Assembly: GCA_045811525.1 (NCBI GenBank)
Contig: JBJMTV010000004.1
Location: 62,001-126,000 of the forward strand
Length of the DNA: 64,000 nt
Source of the DNA: VAZQ01 sp045811525
Lineage (GTDB): Bacteria; Pseudomonadota; Alphaproteobacteria; Rhizobiales; Xanthobacteraceae
Direction of reading: 5' to 3'
Made by a program: the position numbers and the translations under genes
Shown: in pieces, positions 17,789 to 26,161 of the stretch
How positions within the stretch are numbered: the first letter of the stretch is position 1
How the letters are laid out: each line of letters starts with the position of its first letter
Notes under the pieces: model-generated
Databases searched by the model: none
Seen by the model: only the letters and a program-made list of their open reading frames with translations
Told to the model about the DNA's origin: nothing

Positions 17789-18757
17789 TTATTGCGGCTG
17801 GATGCTGGCCGCGCGCACGTAGTGCTCCCAGTCTTTAATGCTTTGCCGGAACAGCGCCTGCGCCTCATCGGGTGTCGTGATGAATGGGTCGCCGCCGAAG
17901 CTGTTGAGGAACTGGCGGCTCTCGTCAGTCGCGAGCACGTCGTTGAACCACTTGTTGATCTTGTCGACGATCGGCCGCGGTGTTGCCGATGGCACCAGGG
18001 CGGCAAACCAGGTCAGGAGCTCGACGCCGGGAACGCCCGCTTCTGCCATGGTCGGCAGCTCGGCCACGGCTTGCATCCGCTGCGGCGTGCTCACGGCAAG
18101 CATGCGCCAGCGCCCGGCGCGGGCATTACTCAACGCCGACACCGGATCCATCATCCCGTAATCGATGCGCCCGCTCGCGAAATCGTTGAGGCTGTCGTTC
18201 GCAGTGCGGTAAGGCACCTCCACGGCTTTCACGCCGGTAGCCTGCTTGTAGAGCTCGCCCATCACCTTGCCGCTGGTGTTGGACTGGGCATAGCTTGCCT
18301 TCTCACCCTTTTCCTTCATGGCCTGCGTCAACTCAGCCAGCGTTTTGTAGGGGCTCGCCGTCGAGACCACGACCATGAAGGGCTGTTTGTTGACGCCGGC
18401 GGCGATCTGCAGATCGCGTGCGGCGTCGAGCGGCGGTGCCTTGAAGAGATGCATGTTGGCGGCGATGGCGCTCGCCGCATGCACATAGATTGTGTAACCG
18501 TCAGGTCTCGATTTCGCGGTATAGAGGGCGGCGATGTTGCCGGCTGCCCCGACCTTGTTCTCGACAATGATGGTACGCCCGGCGGGGGTGCGGACTTTCT
18601 CGGCCATGTAGCGCACCAGAACGTCGGCGCCGCTGCCGGCGGGAAAACCGCAGATGAACCGCAGGTCCTGCGACGGGTAGTCCTGCGCGCGAGCTGCGGC
18701 AGGGAGAAGCAGAATTGCGGCGGCGAGCAAAGCACGGCGGCCAAAAACAGGATCCAT
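17789..18757 (-). CDS. Bug/TctC-family tricarboxylate-binding protein
   Basis: 322 residues, periplasmic. Leader MDPVFGRRALLAAAILLLPAAARAQ, then the Bug-family start YPSQDLRFICGFPAGSGADVLVRY and the second motif ENKVGAAGNIAALYTAKSRPDG. The conserved AGVPGVELLTWFA and LNSFGGDPF lie near the end. The ATG is preceded by GGAGGAAG. It is a paralogue of 18806-19789, 48 bases away. Because it sits directly upstream of livH, it may deliver ligand to the Liv permease as well as to TctAB; that is inference. Confidence 0.9.
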   Translation of the reverse strand: MDPVFGRRALLAAAILLLPAAARAQDYPSQDLRFICGFPAGSGADVLVRYMAEKVRTPAGRTIIVENKVGAAGNIAALYTAKSRPDGYTIYVHAASAIAANMHLFKAPPLDAARDLQIAAGVNKQPFMVVVSTASPYKTLAELTQAMKEKGEKASYAQSNTSGKVMGELYKQATGVKAVEVPYRTANDSLNDFASGRIDYGMMDPVSALSNARAGRWRMLAVSTPQRMQAVAELPTMAEAGVPGVELLTWFAALVPSATPRPIVDKINKWFNDVLATDESRQFLNSFGGDPFITTPDEAQALFRQSIKDWEHYVRAASIQPQ

Positions 18758-18805
18758 TCTTCCTCCGTCTGCCGCCGAGCGCGCTCGCGGCTGCTGGTTT
18801 AGATC

Positions 18806-19789
18806 TCATTGCGGCGTGATCCTGGCAAGCCGCACGTAACCACCCCAGGCTGCAATCGCCTTAAGGAACAGCTCCTGGGCGGCGTCAGGCGAATTGATGA
18901 ACGGATCCCCGCCGAAGCTGTTGAGGAATTTCTTCGTCTCCTCCGTGCCGACGATGTCGCTGAACCAGGTGTGCACTTGCTCGATCACGGGCTTAGGCGT
19001 TCCAGCCGGCAGCATCGCCGCCCACCAACCTGTGAGGTCCATTGCCACGCCCGACTCGGTCATGGTCGGCAGCTGCGGATTAGCCTCGAGCCGCGTCGCC
19101 GTGCTGACGGCAAGAATGCGCAACCGGCCCTCCCGCGCCTGCGCAAGGGAGAACACCGGATCGTGCATGCCATAGTCGATCTTGCCGCTGAGCATCTCGT
19201 TGATCGAATCCGGCGCCGTCTTGTAATTGACCTCCACAGCCTTGATCCCGGTCGCATCCTTGTAGATCTCGCCCATGATCGTGCCAGTCGGTGCGGCGGT
19301 GGCATAAGATGCCTTGTCGCCTTTCTTCAGCATCGCCTGCGTGAGCTCGGCCACCGACGTGTAAGGACCCTTGGCGTCGACCACGAGCATGAAGGGCTGC
19401 CGGTTGATCGAGGCGGCGATCTGGAGTGCCTTGGCTGCATCGACCGGCGGCCTCTTGAACAGATGCTGGTTTGCCGCCACGGCCGTCGCGGCGTGAACGT
19501 AGATGGTGTGGCCGTCGGGCTTGGCACGGGCAACATATTCCGTCGCGATGTTGCCGCCCGCCCCCGACTTGTTCTCGACGATGACTGTCCGATTGGCGAG
19601 CGGACGCAGCTTCTCGGCAAAATAGCGCACCAGCACGTCGGCGCCGCTGCCCGGCGGAAACGCGCAGATCAGCCGGATGTCTTGACTGGGATAGGATTGG
19701 CTCGGATTCGATTGGGCGAATGTGGCCGTGCTCGCGAGAGCGAACGCACACGAGGTGGCGCCGATCCGCAATAGGAGGCCGAGCTTCAT
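18806..19789 (-). CDS. tctC: Bug/TctC-family tricarboxylate-binding protein
   Basis: 327 residues. Signal peptide MKLGLLLRIGATSCAFALAS ... TFAQ, then YPSQDIRLICAFPPGSGADV, ENKSGAGGNIATEYVARAKPDG and a C-terminal FLNSFGGDPFINSPD. It is the immediate downstream partner of tctA (50-base gap) with AGGAGATAC before its ATG. It binds a carboxylate in the periplasm and hands it to TctAB. The close similarity to 17789-18757 suggests local duplication. Confidence 0.92.
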   Translation of the reverse strand: MKLGLLLRIGATSCAFALASTATFAQSNPSQSYPSQDIRLICAFPPGSGADVLVRYFAEKLRPLANRTVIVENKSGAGGNIATEYVARAKPDGHTIYVHAATAVAANQHLFKRPPVDAAKALQIAASINRQPFMLVVDAKGPYTSVAELTQAMLKKGDKASYATAAPTGTIMGEIYKDATGIKAVEVNYKTAPDSINEMLSGKIDYGMHDPVFSLAQAREGRLRILAVSTATRLEANPQLPTMTESGVAMDLTGWWAAMLPAGTPKPVIEQVHTWFSDIVGTEETKKFLNSFGGDPFINSPDAAQELFLKAIAAWGGYVRLARITPQ

Positions 19790-19839
19790 CGCTGTATCTC
19801 CTGATTTGCTCCCCCGAGGAATTTCTTCCGCGCGGGAGG

Positions 19840-21348
19840 CTATTCCTGGAATGCCACCTCGCGCGTCTTGCGGAAGTGCGGCAGTACAATGAGCGCGATC
19901 ACCCCGGCGGTGATCGCGAGCAGCACGGCCGAGATCGGTCGCTCCAGGAACACCATCGGGTCGCCGCGCGAGATGACGAGCGAGCGGCGCAGATTTTCCT
20001 CCATGAGCGGTCCCAGAATAAAGCCCAGCACCAGCGGGGCCGGCTCACAGCCAAAACGCAGCAGCACATAGCCGAACACCGCAAATATGACGCAGAGTAC
20101 CAGCTGCGTCACGTTGGAGTTAGTGCTGTAAATCCCGATCACGCAGAACAGCAGGATTGCCGGATAGAGCAGCCGATAGGGCACCGAGAGCAGGCGCACC
20201 CAGATGCCGATCAGCGGCAGATTGATGATCAGCAACATCAGATTGCCGATCCACATGCTCGCCACCATGCCCCAGAACAGGTCCGGGCGCTTGCTCATCA
20301 CTGCCGAGCCCGGCTGAATGCCTTGAATGATCATGGCCCCCATCATCAGCGCCATGATCGCGTTTGAGGGAAGTCCAAGCGTGAGCAGCGGAATAAACGA
20401 GGTTTGCGCGGCAGCATTGTTCGCCGACTCGGGTCCGGCGACGCCCTCGATCGCGCCCTTGCCGAACCGTCTCGGATCCTTCGCAATCTTCTTTTCCAAG
20501 GTATAGCTCGCAAATGCGGCGAGCACGGCGCCGCCACCGGGCAATATCCCAAGCAGCGATCCCAGCAGCGTGCCGCGCAGCGCCGCTCTCCAGGAATCGT
20601 GGAAGTCCTGCTTGCCGGGCCAGAGGTCGCGCATCCGGGCGGCGAACTGCGGTCGCGGCAATGTCGGCTGCTCGAGATTGCGAATGACCTCAACGATGCC
20701 AAAGAGGCCGATCACGAGCGGCAGAAAATCGATGCCGTCCCACAGCTCCGAGACCCCGAACGTATAGCGCGTCAGGCCGCTGTTCACATCGGTGCCGACG
20801 AGCCCCAAGAGCAACCCGACCAACACCATGCCGAACGCCTTGATGACTGAGCCATGCGCCAGGATGACGGCGGTCACCAAGCCCAGCACCATGAGCGAGA
20901 AGTAGTCGGGCGAGTTGAATTGCTGCGCGATTGCCGCGAGAGGCGGACCGAAGGCGGCGATGAAGACCGTTCCCACGCAGCCCGCAAAGAACGAGCCGAG
21001 CGCTGCGACCCCAAGCGCCACACCCGCGCGCCCACGCTTTGCCATTTCATGACCATCAAGGCAGGTCACGATCGACGCCGCTTCGCCGGGGATGTTCACC
21101 AGGATTGATGTGGTCGAGCCGCCGTACTGGGCGCCGTAATAGATGCCCGCGAGCATGATGAGCGACGAGAGCGGATCGAGGCCGAAGGTAATTGGCAGCA
21201 GCATGGCGATGGTCGGGATCGGACCGATCCCGGGCAGCACGCCAATCAGCGTTCCGAGCATGCAGCCGATCAGGCAGAAGCCCAGATTCTTGAGCGATAC
21301 AGCGGCGCTGAAGCCGGTCGCGAGGTTGTTGAGGATGTCGAATTCCAT
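19840..21348 (-). CDS. tctA: Tripartite tricarboxylate transporter large permease TctA
   Basis: 502 residues, about 12 membrane helices. The duplicated TctA motif appears as GTLIGVLPGIGPIPTIAMLL near residue 33 and GSLLGILPGGGAVLAAF in the second half. YGGSTTSILVNIPGEAAS and PESANNAAAQTSFIPLLTLG are also diagnostic. AAAGGGG precedes the ATG. It follows tctB by 66 bases. Full length. Confidence 0.95.
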   Translation of the reverse strand: MEFDILNNLATGFSAAVSLKNLGFCLIGCMLGTLIGVLPGIGPIPTIAMLLPITFGLDPLSSLIMLAGIYYGAQYGGSTTSILVNIPGEAASIVTCLDGHEMAKRGRAGVALGVAALGSFFAGCVGTVFIAAFGPPLAAIAQQFNSPDYFSLMVLGLVTAVILAHGSVIKAFGMVLVGLLLGLVGTDVNSGLTRYTFGVSELWDGIDFLPLVIGLFGIVEVIRNLEQPTLPRPQFAARMRDLWPGKQDFHDSWRAALRGTLLGSLLGILPGGGAVLAAFASYTLEKKIAKDPRRFGKGAIEGVAGPESANNAAAQTSFIPLLTLGLPSNAIMALMMGAMIIQGIQPGSAVMSKRPDLFWGMVASMWIGNLMLLIINLPLIGIWVRLLSVPYRLLYPAILLFCVIGIYSTNSNVTQLVLCVIFAVFGYVLLRFGCEPAPLVLGFILGPLMEENLRRSLVISRGDPMVFLERPISAVLLAITAGVIALIVLPHFRKTREVAFQE

Positions 21349-21414
21349 CGCGCCCCTTTCAGCAGCAGGGTGCGCATCGGCGCGGTCTGGAGGAGGAGGG
21401 ACGCGGCTGGCGCA

Positions 21415-21864
21415 TCAGCGTCCCCACCAGGGCGGCAGCGCCTGTCCCAGCACGTAGACGAAGACGACCACGGTGAAGACGCCGAGTCCGGCGCCGAGCA
21501 GCACGCTCTCGCCAAGCTTCACGTCATGCCGCGCATAGCTCGCGAAAACCGTCAGCACGAGGGCAGTGAGAGCGAGCCCGATCGATTCGATGAGAAAACC
21601 GAACGCCAGAATGGCGGCGATGATGAACAGCATGGGACGCAGCTGGACCCGCTCGACCGATGGACCGCTCATCGTGAGACCGCGAATGGCCACGATCACC
21701 CCGATGCCGATGATGAGCCAGCTGAGCAACAGCGGAAAGTAGCCCGGACCCATCCGCGAGGAGGTGCCGAAGCTCAAGTCGCTGCCAAAATAAAGGCCCC
21801 CGATCCCGATGAGCAGAAACACGGCTCCGGCGCCGAGGTCCTGCGGGCTCTTCACCTGCACCAT
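21415..21864 (-). CDS. tctB: Tripartite tricarboxylate transporter small permease TctB
   Basis: 149 residues with four hydrophobic helices. It starts with the TctB pattern of a helix (GAGAVFLLIGIGGLYFG) followed by GTSSRMGPGYFPLLLSWLII, the conserved P-x-x-FP region. First gene of the tctBAC-C-livHMFG operon. The promoter should lie in the 246-base gap to the divergent ubiD-family gene; no clear -35/-10 pair was identified. Confidence 0.92.
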   Translation of the reverse strand: MVQVKSPQDLGAGAVFLLIGIGGLYFGSDLSFGTSSRMGPGYFPLLLSWLIIGIGVIVAIRGLTMSGPSVERVQLRPMLFIIAAILAFGFLIESIGLALTALVLTVFASYARHDVKLGESVLLGAGLGVFTVVVFVYVLGQALPPWWGR

Positions 21865-22110
21865 TTGACTTCCACCATCGCGTGCTTCCGTGCGGCGGGT
21901 AGCGGTGCTTCTGCCAGCGGGGGCGGCAGCTTACCGCTCGCTCCAACTGTACGCTGAAATGACCCCTCGCAAAAGTTCGGCGCGCCGCCTGCACTGGGGC
22001 TTGGGATCGCGCCGATCGCAAAATTGTGCTGGGCGGCCATCTGGCCCGAGGCTAAGAGTGCTGGCTGGCGGCTTCATCGCCACCTCAGTTCCAAGCCCTC
22101 CTCAAGGCTC

Positions 22111-23655
22111 ATGATGACCCAGATCGACATCGAGAAATTCCGCCTGCGTCACTTCGTGGAGAAGCTCGTGCAGCAGGGCGAGTGCCAGGTGCACGACGAC
22201 CCGATCGACCTCATCGACGTCGCGAGTATGCTCGATTGCAATCGCAACGCAGTCTGGTTTCGCGCGGTCGGGCCGGAGCGGGCGGAGCTGGTCGGCAACG
22301 TGATGGGGACGCGCCGCCGGCTTGCCGCGGCGCTCGACACCGACGAGGCGGCATTTCCGGCCGTGCTGCGCGAGCGCCTGCAGCAGCCGCGTGCACCTAT
22401 CGAGGTGGCCTCATCGCATGCGCCGGTGCAGGAGGTGGTGCTCACGGGCGAGGATGCCGATCTGACAAGCCTCCCCGTGCATTTGCAGCATGGGCTGGAC
22501 GGCGCACCTTACATTTCAGCGAGCATCGATTATGCGCGCGACGCAAAGTCGGGCTTCACCAATATCGGTTGCCGGCGGCTGATGCTGCGCGGAGCGCGTG
22601 CGGCAGGCGTGGATCTGAATGCGCCGAGCGACCTGCGTGCCCTCTACCAGTCGGCTGTGGCAAAGGGGGAGCGCCTGCCGGTTGCCTTTGCGGTCGGCAG
22701 CCATCCCGCCGATTTTCTCGCTGCCGTGGCGTCCACCCCGGCGATGGACGAGCTCGATGTCATTGGCGCGGTCCGCGGCGCGGCTTTGCCGGTCGTCAAA
22801 TGTGTGACCAATGATGTGAGAGTGCCGGCCGATGCCGAGCTGGTGCTGGAGGGCTATATCGATGAGCGCGGACTGGTCGAGCCCGAAGGCCCCTATGGCG
22901 AGTACATCGGCTATTACGGCTTGCTCAAGAACAACCCGGTCTTCCATCTCACCGCCATCACTCGACGACGCGATGCGCTGTTTCAGACGGTGAGCATTGG
23001 TGGCGCGCGCCTTGGCTTCACCGACACTGCCCAGCTCGGTGCAGCCAAGACTGAGGCTGCCATCTGGAGCGTTCTGCAGCATTCGATCCGCGAGCCGGTG
23101 GCGGTCTGCTGCACGGCCTCTTCAGGCGGCATGTACAACGTGCGCGTCTCATTGCGCCAGCGCATGCCCGGCGAGGCGAGGAATGCGATTGCGGCCGTAT
23201 TCTGCTCAGCCGGCGATGTGAAGCACGTGTTCGTGGTTGACCAGGACATTGATGTCTTTTCCGACGAGCAGATCGACTGGGCGCTGGCCACGAGGTTCCA
23301 GGCCGATCGCGACCTGGTGGTGGCCTCAGGCTTCCGTTGCGTGCCGCTCGATCCTTCGCTCGAGGGAAGCCGCACCGGAGCAAAATGCGGATTCGACTGC
23401 ACCAAGCCGTTCGGCCGCAGCGACAATGTCGAGTTCACGGTACCGCGGGCACCGTCACTTCCCGCTGCGGCGGCCGGGCTTAGCGGCTCGGCAGCAGAAC
23501 GGCTCACCCAGGGGCCGGCGACCTACCTCGATCTGATGGCGGCCGTCGGCACGCGCGACGGTCGCGAGGTGCTGCGCGAGCTGGACAAGCTTTACACGCA
23601 GGGGCGCCTCACGCGACTGCCGGACGGGCGTTACGCGCTGCAGGGGAGCGCGTGA
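22111..23655 (+). CDS. UbiD-family (de)carboxylase
   Basis: 514 residues. UbiD-family enzymes use prenylated FMN to decarboxylate aromatic or unsaturated acids. Diagnostic is the segment LVEPEGPYGEYIGYYG, holding the acidic residues of the R-E-E active-site set, with SIGGARLGFTDTAQLG and RTGAKCGFDCTKPFG further on. The start is set at ATG 22111 (next ATG 22114) after AAGG; a longer frame from 22024 is not family-like. No ubiX is in the window. Divergent from the tct-liv operon and convergent with the HpaB-like gene, which points to catabolism of the imported acid. Confidence 0.88.
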   Translation: MMTQIDIEKFRLRHFVEKLVQQGECQVHDDPIDLIDVASMLDCNRNAVWFRAVGPERAELVGNVMGTRRRLAAALDTDEAAFPAVLRERLQQPRAPIEVASSHAPVQEVVLTGEDADLTSLPVHLQHGLDGAPYISASIDYARDAKSGFTNIGCRRLMLRGARAAGVDLNAPSDLRALYQSAVAKGERLPVAFAVGSHPADFLAAVASTPAMDELDVIGAVRGAALPVVKCVTNDVRVPADAELVLEGYIDERGLVEPEGPYGEYIGYYGLLKNNPVFHLTAITRRRDALFQTVSIGGARLGFTDTAQLGAAKTEAAIWSVLQHSIREPVAVCCTASSGGMYNVRVSLRQRMPGEARNAIAAVFCSAGDVKHVFVVDQDIDVFSDEQIDWALATRFQADRDLVVASGFRCVPLDPSLEGSRTGAKCGFDCTKPFGRSDNVEFTVPRAPSLPAAAAGLSGSAAERLTQGPATYLDLMAAVGTRDGREVLRELDKLYTQGRLTRLPDGRYALQGSA

Positions 23656-23670
23656 GGTTTGCCTCACTAC

Positions 23671-23820
23671 GTGGCGGGTTAGCCGCGCGCTTGCGCCGTA
23701 ACCCGCCGCTCGCCCCTTGTGATGAGTGGCGGATTACGCTGCGCTAACCTAATCCGCCCTACGCGTTTATTCTGTTCTTAGGCGCGTTCTTGTGCTGTAA
23801 CCCGCCGCTCGCGGGTTGTG
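23671..23820. repeat. Interspersed repeat, two direct copies
   Basis: About 43 bases at 23679-23721 recur at 23778-23820 with roughly 35 matches; a third related copy is at 34693-34730. Between the first two lies a palindromic pair around 23725-23762 (GTGGCGGATTA ... TAATCCGCC). The second copy supplies the stop and last 14 or so codons of the HpaB-like gene. No open reading frame of its own. Confidence 0.55.
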
Positions 23821-25286
23821 CTACCGCCATCGTGTCGCGGCCGGTGGTCATAGCGGCTCATCAGCTCGTCCACGAGCGCGTTGAACTCGCCCCAGTCAGT
23901 CTCCCGGTACGAGTGATTGCGGATGATAAACGACGCGCCTGCGTAGAATTTTTCGTATTGCTGATGGCGCCCGGCGAACTCCGAGCCGACCAGGTCCCAG
24001 GCGAGCTTGAACAGCTTCATGCGCGTGACCGAGTCCGCCTGCGGCGTCTGCCAATAGATGGAAAACTGCCGCGCAAGCTCGGGGTCATCCATCACCGAGA
24101 TGTCCGCTGGCATCTGGAATACTCCGCCGCCGCAGAGCGTGCGCAGCTCGTCGATGAAGCTCGAGTAGTTCTGCGTGCACCATTCAAGGCCGGCATACAT
24201 GAAGCGCCGATTGAAGCAGACATAACCTTCGGGCCAACTCTCGAATGCATTGATCTGCCCGTGCACCAGCCCACCGATCGTCGCCTCCACCGCCGCCATC
24301 TTGCCGAGCGTTTCGCGCACTGCCGGCACCTGATCGGCGCCGGTCGCATGCGCGATGCGACTGCAAAGCCCGAGCAGCAGCCGCATCTTCGACCAGTAGC
24401 GGACGTTCGACTGGTGATTGCCGAAGCAATGGCTGGGTGTCTTGATGTAGACGTCGCGCGAAAGCAGCGCGTCGTCGTGCACGAACACCTTTTCCCACGG
24501 GACCTTCACATTGTCGCACAGCACCATGCTGTCGCTTTCGTCGTAGCGCCAAGCGAGAGGTGAATCGAATTCCGAGCTCAGCCCGAGCGCCGCAGGCTTG
24601 CGCGACCAAAGCGTCAGCCCCGGCGCATTGCACGGCACCGCGCAGGTGATGGCCTCCTTCTTCTGGTCGGGCGCCAGCGGGATGACGTTGCCGATCCAGA
24701 TTTCGTTGGAGTAGAGCGCGCCGGTCGCGAGCATCTTCATGCCGGCGATCACCACGCCGTCATCCTCCTCGCGCACCACCCGCAAGGTCGGCACCGGAAT
24801 ATTCTGCTTGTGATAGAACTCAGGATTGCGCGCGGCCTGCGGCGGCACCACGGCGTAGACGACGTAGGTGTCGTTGTCGCGAATGGAGTGGTAATAGCTC
24901 AACAGGTTGTGCGCCAGCGCGAAGGGTGCCGGCAAGGCGTCCGGTTTCATCGCCATGCCGGCGACGAACGAGGCGACGTGGTCGGGCGAGCGGCCGAACA
25001 TGCCGAACGTGAGGTCGGCGATCTTGCGGTGAGCGACCATGCGGCGCTGCAAATCCTCGCGCGTGCGTGGGCGCAGGAAATAGATGGAATGACGCCCGCC
25101 ATCCTCCTCATAGCTCATGATGTCGCGGTTGGCGGGATCTGCCTTCATATCGTAGATCGCCGCAACCGTTTGCGCGGCGCCGCTGAAGGCCGGATGCCGC
25201 GTCACATCGTCGACCCGCTCGCCCCCGACGAACACGACGCGGCCGTCGCGCAGCGTCTCGAGATGCTCCTTGCCGGTGCGCAGCAT
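23778..25286 (-). CDS. 4-hydroxyphenylacetate 3-hydroxylase-like FADH2-dependent monooxygenase (HpaB family)
   Basis: 502 residues, of the HpaB/PvcC fold shared with acyl-CoA dehydrogenases. It hydroxylates phenolic rings using FADH2 from a separate reductase. Family features are the opening R-x-G-x-E-x-L-x-x-LRDGR-x-V, the HPAFSGAAQTVAAIYD region, DGVVIAGMKMLATGA (flavin-loop region), the VPWEKVFVHDD motif and the CGGG in the helical C-terminal domain. ATG at 25286. The last 14 or so residues (RERRVTAQERA end) come from an interspersed repeat and are probably not functional. No HpaC-type reductase is in the window. Substrate inferred only as an aromatic. Confidence 0.88.
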   Translation of the reverse strand: MLRTGKEHLETLRDGRVVFVGGERVDDVTRHPAFSGAAQTVAAIYDMKADPANRDIMSYEEDGGRHSIYFLRPRTREDLQRRMVAHRKIADLTFGMFGRSPDHVASFVAGMAMKPDALPAPFALAHNLLSYYHSIRDNDTYVVYAVVPPQAARNPEFYHKQNIPVPTLRVVREEDDGVVIAGMKMLATGALYSNEIWIGNVIPLAPDQKKEAITCAVPCNAPGLTLWSRKPAALGLSSEFDSPLAWRYDESDSMVLCDNVKVPWEKVFVHDDALLSRDVYIKTPSHCFGNHQSNVRYWSKMRLLLGLCSRIAHATGADQVPAVRETLGKMAAVEATIGGLVHGQINAFESWPEGYVCFNRRFMYAGLEWCTQNYSSFIDELRTLCGGGVFQMPADISVMDDPELARQFSIYWQTPQADSVTRMKLFKLAWDLVGSEFAGRHQQYEKFYAGASFIIRNHSYRETDWGEFNALVDELMSRYDHRPRHDGGSTTRERRVTAQERA

Positions 25287-25314
25287 ATTTTGATGATATC
25301 AGACCGGGTGTAGG

Positions 25315-25322
25315 TTGTACAA
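25315..25322. promoter_or_regulatory. Candidate operator palindrome between divergent genes
   Basis: The perfect palindrome TTGTACAA lies in the 99-base gap between the HpaB-like gene (minus) and the racemase-like gene (plus). GntR/FadR-type regulators often bind TTGT-ACAA sites. Such an 8-mer can occur by chance, and no regulator gene is adjacent, so this is a suggestion only. Confidence 0.2.
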
Positions 25323-25385
25323 AGTGCAGAGCGTTTGCGCCTTGATCTCGGCCACTCGCCGCGACCGCCATCGGGATTGTTCGGC

Positions 25386-26129
25386 ATGATCGACAGCTTG
25401 GGCTTTCGCAAGAAATTCGGCGTGATCGCGCCGTCGACCAACACGTCGGTGCAGCCGGAGTTCGAGGCGATGCGGCCGCGCGGTGTCACCAATCATTTCC
25501 GCGGTATCTTCATTCCCAATGATCCGATCCGCAGCGATGAGGATTTCAACACGTTGATGGACAACATCCGCAAGGAGCTCATGGCGGCGGTCGACGATGT
25601 GATGACCTGCGAGCCTGACTACCTGATCATGGGCATGTCATCGGAGACGTTCTGGGACGGGCTCGAGGGCAGCAAGCGCTTGCAGGAGCGGGTGGAGGCG
25701 CGCGCCGGCGTGAAGGTGTCCATGGGCTCCGATGCGGTGCGGGCAGCGCTGGAATGCTATGGCGCCAAACGTATCGCCGTCATCACGCCGTACATGCCGG
25801 TTGGCGACGCCCAGGTGCGCCGGTTCTTCGAGGACTGCGGGCTCGAGGTGGTGCGCCTGAAGGGGCTCAAATGTGCGAGCCCGGTCAAGATCGCCCATGT
25901 CTCGGAGCGCGAGCTGCGCGACGCCATCGTCGAGGTCAACGGCCGGGATGTGGACGCGATCGTGCAGGTCGGCACCAACCTGGCGATGGCCCGGCTTGCC
26001 GGACTTGCCGAATTCTGGCTCGACAAGCCCGTGTTGGCGATCAACACCTGCATCTACTGGTGGTCACTCCGCCAGAATGGCATTGGCGACAGGATCGACG
26101 GCTTCGGCTCGCTTTTGCTAGGGCACTGA
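25386..26129 (+). CDS. Asp/Glu racemase-superfamily protein (maleate isomerase / arylmalonate decarboxylase-like)
   Basis: 247 residues. It starts MIDSLGFRKKFGVIAPSTNT, typical of maleate cis-trans isomerases and arylmalonate decarboxylases. AVITPYMPVGDAQVRRFFE and the C-terminal NTCIYWWSLR follow. The second-half cysteine (in NTC) is present. The first-half site reads IMGMSSETFW with serines instead of the cysteine expected in isomerases, so a one-cysteine mechanism like that of arylmalonate decarboxylase is possible. ATG 25386 was chosen; upstream codons from 25335 are not family-like. Its neighbours are the HpaB-like and UbiD-like enzymes. Confidence 0.82.
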   Translation: MIDSLGFRKKFGVIAPSTNTSVQPEFEAMRPRGVTNHFRGIFIPNDPIRSDEDFNTLMDNIRKELMAAVDDVMTCEPDYLIMGMSSETFWDGLEGSKRLQERVEARAGVKVSMGSDAVRAALECYGAKRIAVITPYMPVGDAQVRRFFEDCGLEVVRLKGLKCASPVKIAHVSERELRDAIVEVNGRDVDAIVQVGTNLAMARLAGLAEFWLDKPVLAINTCIYWWSLRQNGIGDRIDGFGSLLLGH

Positions 26130-26161
26130 AGCGCCATCCAGGCGAAGCGGGCCGCCACTGA

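Noticed and set aside
16994..18802. Plus-strand open frame of 602 codons across livH and tctC
   Set aside because: Antisense to two clearly recognised genes; His/Gln/Arg-rich and without domains.
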